From Sambucus nigra (Eukaryota; Streptophyta; Magnoliopsida; Dipsacales; Adoxaceae), in the NCBI GenBank assembly GCA_949130495.1, contig OX422211.1, positions 538,348,872 through 538,412,871 of the forward strand: 64,000 nt of DNA, in the 5' to 3' direction. Every line of letters begins with the position of its first letter. The stretch's first letter is position 1. Made by a program: the position numbers and the translations under genes. Below are positions 9,823 through 20,712 of the stretch, piece after piece. The notes beneath the pieces were generated by a model. It ran no database searches. It had not been told where the DNA came from and saw nothing but the letters and a program-made list of their open reading frames with translations.

Positions 9823-12800
9823 TGTTTTGGCCGTGCTTCAAGGCCTTAGGTCTCAGCCGTGCTAGACTCGTCCCATACCATCATCCATTGATTGGATTCA
9901 GTGGGGAAAAGGTTCATCCCCTTGGAGTGTATGAGGCCGATATTAGGATGGGGGATGAGTGGCCGAGATGGCTTACCAAGAAGGTCAGTTTCTTCGTGAT
10001 GGATGAGCATGTGTTTTTGGCCTACAACATTATACTGGGACGTGTAGCCCTCAAAGGGTTTGAAGCTGTGCCGTCTACGATCCATCAGATGATTAAGTTT
10101 CCTACGCCTTACGGGGTGGGGGAAGTTCAGGGAGACCAGACGATAGCGCGAGAATGTTACTACAACTCCGCTGAAGAAAGGGAGGCACACAAGAGGGCTA
10201 CGACCACTTACAATATTGATACCCTAGACCCCAGGGACGAGACGAAGCTCAAGAAAGGAAAGGCCACGGAAGAGGTAGAATCCATCATCCTCGATGAGGA
10301 TGACCTGGAAAAAACCGTCCAAGTCGGCAAGTCTCTGAATCCCAATATCAAAGAAGACCTCATTAAACTGTTGAGGAGAAGACGAAGCGTCTTCGCATGG
10401 AGTCATGTAGATATTCTGGGGATTGACCCTGAAATCATGTGCCACAAGCTCAATGTGGTAGGGGGAGTGAAGCCGTTAAAGCAGAAGAGGAGAATTTACT
10501 CTAGAGAAAAGTATGTGGTCATTAGGGATGAGGTTAAAAAATTAGAAGACGCTGAGTTTATCAGAAAGGTCATCTACCCCGAATGGCTGTCCAATGCAGT
10601 CATTGTTCCAAAGTCCAATGGGAAGTGGAGAATGTGTGTGGACTTCACAGACCTTAACAAGCACTGTCCCAAAGACAGCTTCCCTCTCCCCCGCATTAAC
10701 CAGATGGTAGACGCTACCGCAGGCCATGAGCTCATGAGCTTCATGGATGCCTATTTAGGGTATAACCAGATCTTCATGAACCCTGAAGACTCGGAGAAGA
10801 CAACCTTCATCACTGACAAGGGGACATACTGTTATAGGGTCATGCCCTTTGGCCTAAAAAATGCGGGGGCAACGTACCAGCGCCTCGTACATAAAATGTT
10901 CGAAGACCAAATTGGAAAGTCTATGGAGGTCTATGTAGATGACATGCTGACTAAGAGTTTGAAGGCAGAGGATCATGTGGCAGACCTGGAGAGGACCTTT
11001 AATACGATGGACAAATACCAGATGAAGCTTAATCCGACCAAGTGTGTCTTCGGGGTCAAAGCAGGGAAGTTCTTGGGGTTCATTGTCAACCAAAGAGGCA
11101 TCGAGGCCAATCCTGAAAAGATAAAGGCCCTTATTGAGATGAAGACCTCCAGGTCCATTAAAGACGTTCGGAGGCTCACAGGGAGAGTTTCTTCCTTGAA
11201 CAGGTTTGTATCTAGGGCCACAAACAGGTGTCTACCATTCTTCAAAATTCTCAGAAAAGCCTTCGAATGGAGTGAAGAATGCGATGAGGCCTTTAGGGAG
11301 TTAAAATCATACCTGGGGTCTCCCTTGCTGTTGTCACGACCCGTGCAGGGTGAACAACTTTATGTGTATCTCGCCGTCTCAGAGTCACCCATCAGTGCAA
11401 CCATTGTGAGAGACGAAGATGGAATACAGAAGCCTGTGTATTTTAACAGTAAGGCACTCCAGGGGGCAGAGCAAAGATATCCAAGGATGGAGAAGTTGGC
11501 CTACGCCTTGATCCATGCATCAAGAAAGATGAAGCCATACTTCCAGTCCCATACGATGGTCATCCTCACTGACTCTCCCCTTAGGAAGGTTTTACACAAG
11601 CCTGAAAAATCAGGGAGGTTAATGGCCTGGGATATAGAACTGGGGGAGTTTGACATAGTGTATTAGCCTTGGATGGCCATTAAGGGGCAAGCATTGGCAG
11701 ACTTCGTGGCTGAGTTTACTTGGGAAGATGATGAAGCCGAGGATGAGGGCCTCGGGAAGATAGATACCCAACAGGGTGAGCTCACCGACACGCCTACAGA
11801 TAAGGCTGAGACGAGCACCGCTAGAAGGAAAGTGGTTGAAAATGAAGAGGGAAGATATATATTTAGACAGGGGTCACTCACCGAGGGAGGTTTCTCAGAA
11901 GAACACACCGTGTGGAGTCTCTTGGTCGACGGGTCCTCTTGCGAAAGCGGGAGCGGAGCTGGGTTAATAGTATCAGCACCCGACGGAACAGACATTGAGT
12001 ACGCCCTGAGGTTCAACTTTAAGGCCTCCAACAACGAGGCCGAGTATGAGGCCTTGATAGAAGGCCTCTCCTTGGACAGATCACTTAGTATCGGCCATAT
12101 TTTAGTTCACAGTGATTCGAGGCTAGTAGTGAATCAGATACTAGGAGCCTACGAGGCCAAGGACGAGAGGATGGCTAGGTACATTGAGAAGGTGAGGTCA
12201 TTACTGAAAGGCTTCAGAGAAGTGAAATTAAAGAGGATACCTAGGCTCGACAATGGTCGTGCTGACACCCTTGCGAGGTTGGCCTCGGCAACAAGGATAG
12301 ACATCAGGAGGACGGTCCCAGTAGAAATTTTGCTTCGGCCAACTACTGAAGACGCTGAGGGAACACTTAGCAATTGCCTAAATGTTTCTCAGGAAGCTTC
12401 GTGGATGGACCCTCTGATCAGGTACATTAAAGAGGGGGAGATGCCAGAAGCAAGGCAAGAAAGGAAGAAGTTGAGATACAGGGCTGGAAAGTTCACTGTC
12501 ATTGGGGACACCTGGTACAAAAAGGGATTTTTACTCCCCTTACTTAGGTGTGTGCACCCATCTGAGGTCTCATCCCTTTTGCAAGATGTTCATGAAGGAT
12601 CGTGCTCAAGCCACATCGGGGGCAGATCCTTAGCGAAGAGGGTGATCACCCAGGGGTACTGGTGTCCGACCTTGGGCAAAGACGCAGCGGCATATGTAAA
12701 AAAGTGCGATATATGCTAGAGATTTGCCACCATCCCTCACCAACCCCATCAGCCTCTTACCTCCATTACATCCCCATGGCCATTTGCAGTGTGAGGGATC

Positions 12801-13622
12801 GACCTCGCAGGACCCTTACCAAGAGCAGTCAATAACTATCGGTTCCTCATCGTAGCTATTGACTATTTCTCAAAATGGGTGGAGGCCGAACCGATGGTAA
12901 CGATAACAGAGCAGAAGACCTTCCAGTTCATTTGGAAAAATGTTATATGCAGATATGGTCTCCCCAACACCCTCATCTCGGATAACGGGACTCAGTTCAA
13001 GAATACCTCTCTACAGAGGTACTGTGAAAGGGTGAGTATCAAACAATTTTTCTCCACCCCAGGTCGACCTCAGGCCAATGGGCAAACAGAAGTTACAAAT
13101 AGGACAATCCTAGATGGAATCAAGTATAGGCTTGAGGAGGCAAAAGGAAGATGGGTCGATGAGTTATATGCCGTGTTGTGGGCATACATGACCACAGTGA
13201 GGACCTCTACCGGAGAGACCCCATTCATGCTAGCTTATGGCTCAGAAGCCTTCATCCCCATCGAGATTGAGTTTCCTACTCGTAGGGTCCAAATATATGA
13301 CTCCCAGAGAAATACAGAAGAGAGGAGACTCGACTTAGACCTGATTGAGGAAAGGGGGGAGGACACTGAGATAAGGCAGGTCGCCTACCAGCAGAGGACC
13401 GCAAGGTTTTACAATTAGAGGGTGAAACAGAGGCCAATCGCAGTGGGGGACTTGGTCCTCAAGAAGACTTGGCAAAAACCCAACAAGCTCCATCCTAATT
13501 GGCATGACCCATATAGGGTCATCGATGAAGTCGTCCCTAGGACCTATAGACTAGAAAACCTAGAAGGGGAACCCTTTTCCAACCCCTGGAATGCAGATCA
13601 TTTGAAAAAATATTATCAGTAG
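9795..13622 (+). pseudogene. pol: pol: protease, RT, RNase H, second RNase H, integrase; broken
   Basis: The protease active-site region falls at 9797-9820. One base appears to be missing from the G run at 9802-9805, which shifts the frame there. The second frame then runs to 13622. RT lies at about 10560-11120 (VDFTDLN, MPFGLKNAGATYQ, YVDDM at about 10936). The first RNase H follows to 11663. A second RNase H with DGSS, NNEAEYEAL, HSDSRLV and RADTLA lies at 11920-12290. Integrase has an H-H-C-C region (to 12716), then catalytic Asp in AIDYFSKW, Asp in SDNGTQF and Glu in GQTEVTNR. In-frame stops lie at 11664, 12717, 12792 and 13416. No chromodomain is visible, as expected for Tat. The copy is not autonomous. 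Confidence 0.9.
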
Positions 13623-13757
13623 TGTTGTAAGGTCTTGATAGACCATAATTGTAATAAGAGTTGCTCCAACAGAACACTTGGAAAATTAATGAGAAATATA
13701 AGTGTTTCCCCTCATCCTGTGGTTATCAATTCCAGTACGCGTGAAAACATCTACTAG
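13623..13757 (+). other. Spacer after pol
   Basis: About 135 bp between the pol stop and the 100-bp array. I see no gene or motif. Confidence 0.5.
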
Positions 13758-15150
13758 AGAACTACCCTCGGCTATAATGAGGGCCAGTGGAGGGGACGAC
13801 CCCACCACTGTCCTGAAAAAAGACGAGGGAATACGTTGTTTAAAACCATTAATTTGGTGATTAACCCTCGCCTATAATGAGGGCCAGTGGAGGGGACGAC
13901 CCCACCACAGTCCTCAAGAAAGGCGAGAGAATACTTTGTTTAAAACCATTAATTTGGTGATTAACCCTCGACTATAATGAGGCCAGTGGAGGGGACGACC
14001 CCACCACTGTCCTAAAAAAAGACGAGGGAATACTTTGTTTAAAACCATTAATTTGGTGATTAACCCTCGGCTATAATGAGGGCCAGTGGAGGGGACGACC
14101 CCACCACTGTCTTCAAGAAAGATGAGGGAATACTTTGTTTAAAACCATTAATTTGGTGATTAACCCTCGGCTATGATGAGGGCCAGTGGAGGGTACGACC
14201 CCACCACTGTCCTCAAGAAAGACGAGGGAATACTTTGTTTAAAACCATTAATTTGGTGATTAACCCTCGGCTATGATGAGGGCCAGTGGGGGGGACGACC
14301 CCACCACTGTCCTCAAGAAAGACGAGGGAATACTTTGTTTAAAACCATTAATTTAGTGATTAACCCTCGGCTATGATGAGGGCCAGTGGGGGGGACGACC
14401 TCACCACTGTCCTCAAGAAAGACGAGGGAATACTGTGTTTAAAACCATTAATTTGGTGATTAACCCTCGGCTATAATGAGGGCCAGTGGAGGGGACAACC
14501 CCACCACTGTCCTCAAGAAAGACGAGGGAATACTTTGTTTAAAACCATTAATTCGGTGATTAACCCTCGGCTATGATGAGGGCCAGTGGAGGGGACGACC
14601 CCACCACTGTCCTCAAGAAAGATGAGGGAATACTGTGTTTAAAACCATTAATTTGGTGATTAACCCTCGGCTATAATGAGGGCTAGTGGAGGGGACGAAC
14701 CCACCACTCTCCTCAATAAAGACGAGGTAATGCTTTGTTTAAAACCATTAATTTGGTGATTAACCCTCGGCTATGATAAGGGCCAGTGGAGGGGACGACC
14801 CCACCACTGTCCTCAAGAAAGACGAGGGAATACTTTGTTTAAAACCATTAATTTGGTGATTAACTCTCGGCTATGATGAGGGCCAGTGGGGGGGACGACC
14901 CCACCACTGTCCTCAAGAAAGACGAGGGAATACTGTGTTTAAAACCATTAATTTGCTGATTAACCCTCGGCTATGATGAGGGCTAGTGGGGGGGACGACC
15001 CCACCACTATCCTCAAGAAAGACGAGGGAATACTGTGTTTAAAACCATTAATTTTGTGATTAATCCTAGGCTTAAATGAGGGCCAACCCAGGGGACGACC
15101 CCTCGATTCACCCTCAAGAGAGACGAGGGAGAGGTTTGTAGCATTAACAA
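13758..15150. repeat. 100-bp tandem array with nested palindromes, 13 units plus partial ends
   Basis: The anchor AAAACCATTA recurs at 13842, 13942, 14041 and then every 100 bp to 15041. Each unit begins CCCTCGGC and later has CGAGGG, which can pair. Inside lies CAGTGG-A-GGGG-ACGA-CCCC-A-CCACTG, a strong hairpin, flanked by GAGG and CCTC that can also pair. The arms are mostly preserved between units. The array separates sense pol from the antisense gene, and its ends are degenerate copies (13758-13800 and 15060-15150). Confidence 0.92.
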
Positions 15151-15294
15151 AGATTCACAACACAAATAATGCAAAAGGCAAAACATGGAAGACTGCAAAG
15201 GAGATGATAGTATAAATGAAATATCAAGTGTTATACAAGATTGAGTACAAAAATGTTAATTACATCAGAAGGGTGTGGGCTACAGACAGCCACC

Positions 15295-17431
15295 CTATGG
15301 GACAATATCAGAAGGCAGAGCCTCCACATCCACAAGAGGGGTTTCCTCAATGACCACAACTGGCTGATCTTCAGACGTGCCGACCCCCTCGACTTGCACT
15401 TGGGATTCCACCTGGGTTAGAGCCTCGGCAATCAGGGGGTCGTCCAGTTGAACGGCCTGCAGAGAGGGACGGACGGAAGAGACGACGTCGCCGAACTTGA
15501 GGACGACCCATCGACAAGCCGTCCTTATCCCTCTCTCCAAGTACTCAAGGACGAAGCCTTGGAACTCATCAGAGAGTTTATAGGCTTCCACAGCGTCTGC
15601 CTCGGCTTTCTTCATAGCCTCAGATAGTTCAATCTTAAACTGGGCCTCCCGATGGGTCATGGCTTCATCTTTCTCCTTCAGAAGCAAGTCTTTGGCCTTC
15701 AGGTCCTCATCATGCTGTCTCATCAGCTCATCCAAAATTCGTGCATGTTTAGTTCTGACACTCTCTAGCTCAGCCTTTGCAGTATCTAAGTCAGCTTGCA
15801 GGTCGGCCTCATGCTGGATGGCCCTCTCGACCTCATGGAATTTCTCCTGATTCTCAGCCATCCATTTAATTGCCAAGGTAAAGGCGCATACAGACTGCAG
15901 AGAAAAATAAACAGATGTCAAGAGGCCGAGGAAACAGTTGGTGAAAGAATGCAATTAAAGAAATGAATCAAGACCAAAACCTGGGCTAGAGCGTGCAGAC
16001 CATAGTGATACACTTTGGCTGGAGGCATCTTTGACAGAAATTCGTAATCACCAGTCGAGGGAGCAGAAAACATTGATGCCTTGGCTGCCCTCAAATTTGT
16101 GATGAGCGATGATGTCTCGGCCCTCAGATGTGCTAAGTTTTGGGACCAGAAGGCCCCCATGCTAGATGAAGAAGCAGTCCCTTCAGATGCTTCGACCCTT
16201 GCCCTCGTCCGAGAATCTGGCCGAGGGTCAACAGGAATCTCAGGCTCTTTTCTTTTGTGGCTATCAGCTATCGGCTCAACAACCGTCGGCCCCACGGCCT
16301 TCGTCTTCCTCGGAGCTTGCTGAGGATCCTTGCCTTTCTTCCTGGCCAAGCCTGATAATAAACTAGGAGCAGTTATTTCCCAGAGAGAATCTGATATACC
16401 AGGAGGACGATCTGAAAAGAAGACGACACGTCAGAAAAGTACAGAGATGAAGAGGAAACACTTGAAAAAAGTAAAGAAAAGTACAACTCACATAGTTTTA
16501 TAAGGGGGCCGACCTTCAGACCAACTTCTTTGAGGAGCCGAAGGGTCATCAGATCTTCAAACTTTGGAAGTTCACCCCCTCTCCCTCGTCCTCTCAGATA
16601 TTCAACTATATCTTTCTCTTCCAGGCTAAGTCCGGGGTCTGACCTGGCCTTCATTGACGGGTTAGACCATCTTCTAGGGACCCTCGGACCATCGGCTACA
16701 GGTCGTGCCTCGGCGGAGAACTCCCACTCCCCTGAGACGAAGAAGAATCTATTCTTCCAATCGTGGTTGGAGATTTGAGCCACGTGGAGAAGTTTTTTCT
16801 CAGACCTCCTTGCCCCTAGATGATAGTACCCAGGTTGTTTGGACGAGGAGGTGATATTATAGCAGGCCAAGAATACGTTAGCCGAGGGCTCATCAGTGAA
16901 AGCATTCTTCCACAGGGAGATGTAGCCCAGGATCATCCTCCAAGAGTTGGGAGGAAGTTGAGAGGAGGTAACGCCTAGGGCCGAACAAATGTCTACGACG
17001 GCCGGATGTAAAGGGAGTCTGACACCTACCTTGAACATTTGTTCATATACTGCAACCTCACCCTCTTCACCCTCAAAAACCATCTCGTCGTCAGAGGGAA
17101 CCCTCATAGTTATGCTATGGGGCACTCCATAGGCATGCCTCCACAATAAGAGGTCGCGATCCCTAACTGAGGAGATATAGGACGAGGCATGGGAGGTATC
17201 AACCTGGTCATCTGAATCATCGCCCTCGTCCTCAGTCCCCTCTCCCTCGGCCTGAGAATCTGCCAGAGGCCCCTGGGGAAAGGCCATCTGAAAAGCATGT
17301 GGAGATAGGGTCATCACAGGGACAGCCTCGGAAGCAACTATACCCTCGGCCTGTCGGCCTGGGCTTAGATCAGACGTCTCTTTTCTCCCAGAAGGTCCAG
17401 CGCCAGTTGGCGACGACGCTCTCTCATCCAT
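15295..17431 (-). CDS. Antisense three-exon gene of the Tat element (gypsy-type transposon protein plus coiled coil)
   Basis: Three minus-strand exons join in frame: 17431-16492 (940 nt), 16351-15981 (371 nt) and 15894-15295 (600 nt with TAG), 636 codons in all. Intron 1 (16491-16352) has donor GTGAGT and acceptor ATCAG; intron 2 (15980-15895) has donor GTTTTG and acceptor CTGCAG. Both joins restore the frame exactly and no stop interrupts it. Exon 1 starts at a true ATG with an acidic, low-complexity N-terminus. A globular domain follows with LPLHPAVVDIC, LPPNSWRMILGY and YYHLGARR features; from memory this resembles the family called 'putative gypsy type transposon' (Transposase_28). Exon 3 encodes a long charged coiled coil, then an acidic tail. 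No enzymatic motif is seen. Tat elements are known to carry antisense ORFs of unknown function. Splicing is my inference from the sequence. Confidence 0.8.
15895..15980 (-). other. Intron 2 of the antisense gene
   Basis: 86 bp, GTTTTG...CTGCAG with a pyrimidine-rich stretch before the acceptor (TTTATTTTTCTCTGCAG). It lies between whole codons (phase 0), and frame is kept. Confidence 0.75.
16352..16491 (-). other. Intron 1 of the antisense gene
   Basis: 140 bp, GTGAGT...TATCAG. Exon 1 ends with one base of a codon and exon 2 begins with the other two, so the reading frame continues into the frame open from 16349. Confidence 0.75.
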
Positions 17432-18060
17432 CTCACTTGAGTAAATCTCGGCTGGACGAGAGGACGACCCACAAGACTCAGACGGTTCAAATGGTTTTAT
17501 TGTGGCTAGAGGAATGGGAAAGATGGGTCACACCCAGTTAGGGTCGGCCCCTCGTCTCGTCTCTTCCTCTTCCTCTATTCGTCTGATCTCTGCAAAGAGC
17601 TTCTCTCTCAAGGATGGGAATTCAGATGCTAAACTATAAAGCCTCTTAAGCATTAAAGGGAAGACCCCACACTTAGAGATTTTAACTAAGCTAGCTACAA
17701 ACAAGTTTACAGTTAACCAGGTTGGACTTTTGGATCAAAACAAAAGAAATCAAGGGTTTTACTCAAGAAAGCTCAAGAACACTCAAAAACCAGTCGCCGG
17801 AGAAGATGCCAGAAATAATATAAAACAGCCTAAGTCCGACCATACAAGCCTAAAGCAAAGAAAGAAATGAAAATAAAAGAGGACACTGGGGTAGAGGGAT
17901 TACCTGAGGAAGGAGAAAGAGGGTGCCAAACTCGAAATGTCGAAATGTGCAGGTCTGTCTGTTGGAAATCTAGAGAGAGAGAGCTTGGGCGCGAAGAAGA
18001 AGAAGAGAAGGAAAGGTTTCAAAAATCTCTTAAATATCTTAGTAATGAGTGGGCCCATTA
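17432..18060 (-). promoter_or_regulatory. Putative promoter and 5' leader of the antisense gene
   Basis: On the minus strand, TGGGCCCA (18050-18057; contains the plant site II core TGGGCC) is followed by TATTTAAG near 18029-18036. CT-rich pyrimidine patches follow (about 17970-18015), the order of a plant core promoter. The ATG is about 570 bp further. Possible leader-intron splice sites are CTCAG/GTAATC near 17900 and TTTGCAG near 17597. Transcription start and leader splicing are inference. Confidence 0.4.
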
Positions 18061-18246
18061 ACCAAGGCAGAGCATAGCCCACGAGGAGGGCATCATTAGG
18101 GCACAAAGTCCTAGGTCGTGTGCAGCCGCCACACCTTGGAAACTGGAACAACAACGAGTATCTACCCAGGTGTCACTCATCCAACAGACAGTACACTTGT
18201 TTTAAAAGAAACATTATGCCTCAGCCATCTCAGCATCATCTATGGC

Positions 18247-18263
18247 TGAGGGTTGGGGGTGAT
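18247..18263 (+). other. Polypurine tract of the Tat element
   Basis: GAGGGTTGGGGGTGAT immediately precedes the 3' LTR start, the position of the plus-strand primer. Confidence 0.7.
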
Positions 18264-19235
18264 TGATATACCCATATATACCCTCCAACCAGACGACCCC
18301 TCAGAGGGCCGACCCTTCATCAGGTTCCAGATGACCCCTCAGGGGGCCGACCCTTCATCAGGCTCCGGACGTCCCCTCAGGGGGCCGACCCTTCATCAGG
18401 CTTCGGATGACACCTCAGGGGGCCGACCCCTTCATCATGCTCCGGACGACCCCTCAGGGGGGCTGACCCTTCATCAGGCTCCGGACGACCCCTTAGAGGG
18501 GGCCGACCCTTCATCAGGCTCTTGATGACCTCTCAGGGGGCCGACCCTTCATCAGGCTCTGGATGACCCCTCAGGGGGCCAACCCTTCATCAGGCTCCAG
18601 ACGACCCCTCGAGTGTACGACAGTACGAGGCCCAAATTAGGCCAGACTCATTACCGGAAGGAAATTTTCCCTCGGCCTCATATCAAAGGCCGAGGGTGAC
18701 ATCATCACAGCGCGTGGTTTGGGAGATGCGTGGAATAGTGCGCGTAAGGCTCACATGGCACATGTGAGACCGTTATAACAAAATCACACCCTCACGTGAC
18801 GGAATATTCTGTCATCATTCGGCATCTACAGGTGTCAACAGGGGATTGTCTATATCACCATTCACATGCACCATGCATACTGGGGGGTACATTACACCCC
18901 CCAAGACCTATATATACTTGTCACCTATAACCCTAGAAGGGGATCGATCAATTTATTGTAACCCTAGCTAAAACTCTGCTTGTACACACAGTAGAGAGAG
19001 AAAGTGAGCTTATGTGCATTGTATCCAAGGCCATTAGTGCCCATACTTAGTGGATCACACACTCACAGTGGATGTAGGCTAAATTGGCTGAACCACTATA
19101 CATCATTGTCTTATTTCCTCTTATACTCATCCCCTTCTACATACTTATACACTTATACATCTCTATGGCTGCCATGGTTACTACTACTTGAGCTCATTAT
19201 CACTTATCCGGTGGTGCTAAATCTTAGCATCATCA
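18264..19235 (+). repeat. 3' LTR of the Tat element
   Basis: 972 bp, TGATATACCC...CATCATCA. It differs from the 5' LTR at about 25 positions, 22 of them downstream of the U3 array. It keeps the 38-bp array, the inverted repeat (18669-18696) and the TATA box. Confidence 0.93.
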
Positions 19236-19240
19236 CAAGA
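19236..19240. repeat. Target-site duplication, right
   Basis: CAAGA, partner of TAAGA at 6512-6516. Confidence 0.6.
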
Positions 19241-19471
19241 TATCAATGAAAAACCCATACCTAAATGTTTATAGACAAGGAGAGAGAAGCCAAATTCTCC
19301 CTTAAAGGATTGCTTAGGCGATCACACCGACAACACTCGACGGCGACGTTCAACGCGCAACTGAATCCATAGCGTCGAAAGGAGGTAAATAACTCTTTTC
19401 ACATGTCTATTGATGTGATTATCATGTCGTTCAAAGATTTTGGGAATCATGTATAAAATATAACTTACATG

Positions 19472-19483
19472 TGGTATCAGAGC
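19472..19483 (+). other. Primer-binding site (Met-tRNA)
   Basis: TGGTATCAGAGC, two bases after the presumed LTR end. Confidence 0.75.
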
Positions 19484-19899
19484 TGATGTTAAGAACACAT
19501 GATTTTCCATTAAAATAGATAATGATGTTGTTGCTGTCGAAATGTGAAAGGTCAAAATTTGATAAATTTTTTTTGAAACCAACATGGTCGACTGAAAATG
19601 TCAAAATAAATAAAACCCATTATTTACAATGGGACCCACCCTAGTTTTGCGTTTTGATGCCGTTTTGACCTTCAAAAATGCGTTTTTGCCATTTTTGGTA
19701 ATAATGTCAACGCTTATAACTCTCGTTTAAAATTTGATTTTACAATTCCGCAAATTAGAGAGTGATCGTCAAAAGATTATTTATGTTATTATAGTGATAA
19801 CTAAAAAATTTCCATTTTGAGAAAAATAAACTATTTTTTCATATTTTATGGTATAAATCACTACATATATATATTAAAATTATGACTTCGCCACTTGCT

Positions 19900-20420
19900 A
19901 GAAATTATGAGTATTAGTATTCATGACTCTTAGAATTCTTATTCATATCTCTTAGAATTCTTATAATTTTTAGTATTCATGACTCTTAGAATTCTTATTC
20001 ATGTCTCTTAGAATTCTTATGACTTTTAGTATTCATGTCTCTTAGAATTCTTATTCATGTCTCTTAGAATTCTTATGACTTCTAGTATTCATGTTTAATA
20101 TAATTATGTCTATTAAAATTCCAGCTATTATGTCTATTAGAATTCATGTCTTTTAGAATTATGTCTATTTGGATTCATGTCTAATAGAATTATGTCTATT
20201 AAAATTCTAGCTATTATGATTATTAGAATTCATGTATAAAAGAATTATGTCTATTAGAATTCCAGCTATTATGTCTATTAGAATTATGTCTATTTGAATT
20301 CATGATATTATGTGTATTATAACTCCTTCTATTATGACATTTGGAATTCATGCTACCAACTATTGGAATTCATGCTACCATGCCTTTTAGAATTCTTTAA
20401 ATTATGCATTTTTTGCAATT
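19900..20420. repeat. Imperfect GAATTC-rich repeats
   Basis: Short phrases such as CATGTCTCTTAGAATTCTTAT and TATGTCTATTAGAATT recur throughout, with more than fifteen AGAATTC/GGAATTC-type sites. Spacing is irregular (about 20-25 bp), which points to an old tandem array inside the leader. Confidence 0.75.
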
Positions 20421-20712
20421 TTCAAAATTTTATTACCTTTTGGAATTCTATAACACATATCATTAGTTGACCACATGTATACAATAATCATGTGTTAAAT
20501 CAACAAAAGATTTTTAAAATTCTTGGCTTTTGGGATTCTAGACTTATGAATTCTAGAATGTACACCTTTTGCTATCCAAAAGTAAGTTAGGATTATATCT
20601 TCAGAGTTACAAGTATTTTGTTTTTTATATTAAATCTTGTGCCTATTCTAAGGTACCGTTTATATTATTTTAACATTATCTCTCATGGGTTATTTTGGAG
20701 ACAAAATATTTT

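Larger units (their letters stand above)
6517..19235 (+). mobile_element. Complete Tat-lineage Ty3/gypsy LTR retrotransposon, 12.7 kb
   Basis: It has two 972-bp LTRs, a PBS region, gag, protease, RT, RNase H, a second RNase H and integrase on the plus strand. A 100-bp tandem array, an antisense spliced gene and a purine tract follow. The second RNase H between RNase H and integrase, and the antisense gene downstream of pol, are hallmarks of the Tat lineage as I know it (Retand, Grande and related elements). I counted about 25 differences between the LTRs (about 97.4% identity), which suggests insertion on the order of one million years ago under common plant LTR rates. Gag-pol carries six stops and a frameshift, so the copy cannot make its own full polyprotein. 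Confidence 0.92.
19241..20700 (+). mobile_element. Copia-like LTR end, primer-binding site and leader
   Basis: After the Tat element the interrupted LTR resumes and ends ACTTACA at 19469. TGGTATCAGAGC follows at 19472-19483, a perfect initiator-Met primer-binding site. Downstream comes an AT-rich leader that includes the GAATTC-rich repeats and ends in a GGAGGAATGG context at 20713. I see no copia gag or pol after it; the next coding signal is the AP2 pseudogene. Confidence 0.55.

Noticed and set aside
17900..18154. 84-codon minus-strand frame upstream of the antisense gene
   Set aside because: It overlaps the putative TATA box and CT-rich leader and has low-complexity F/L/K composition. It looks like leader sequence.
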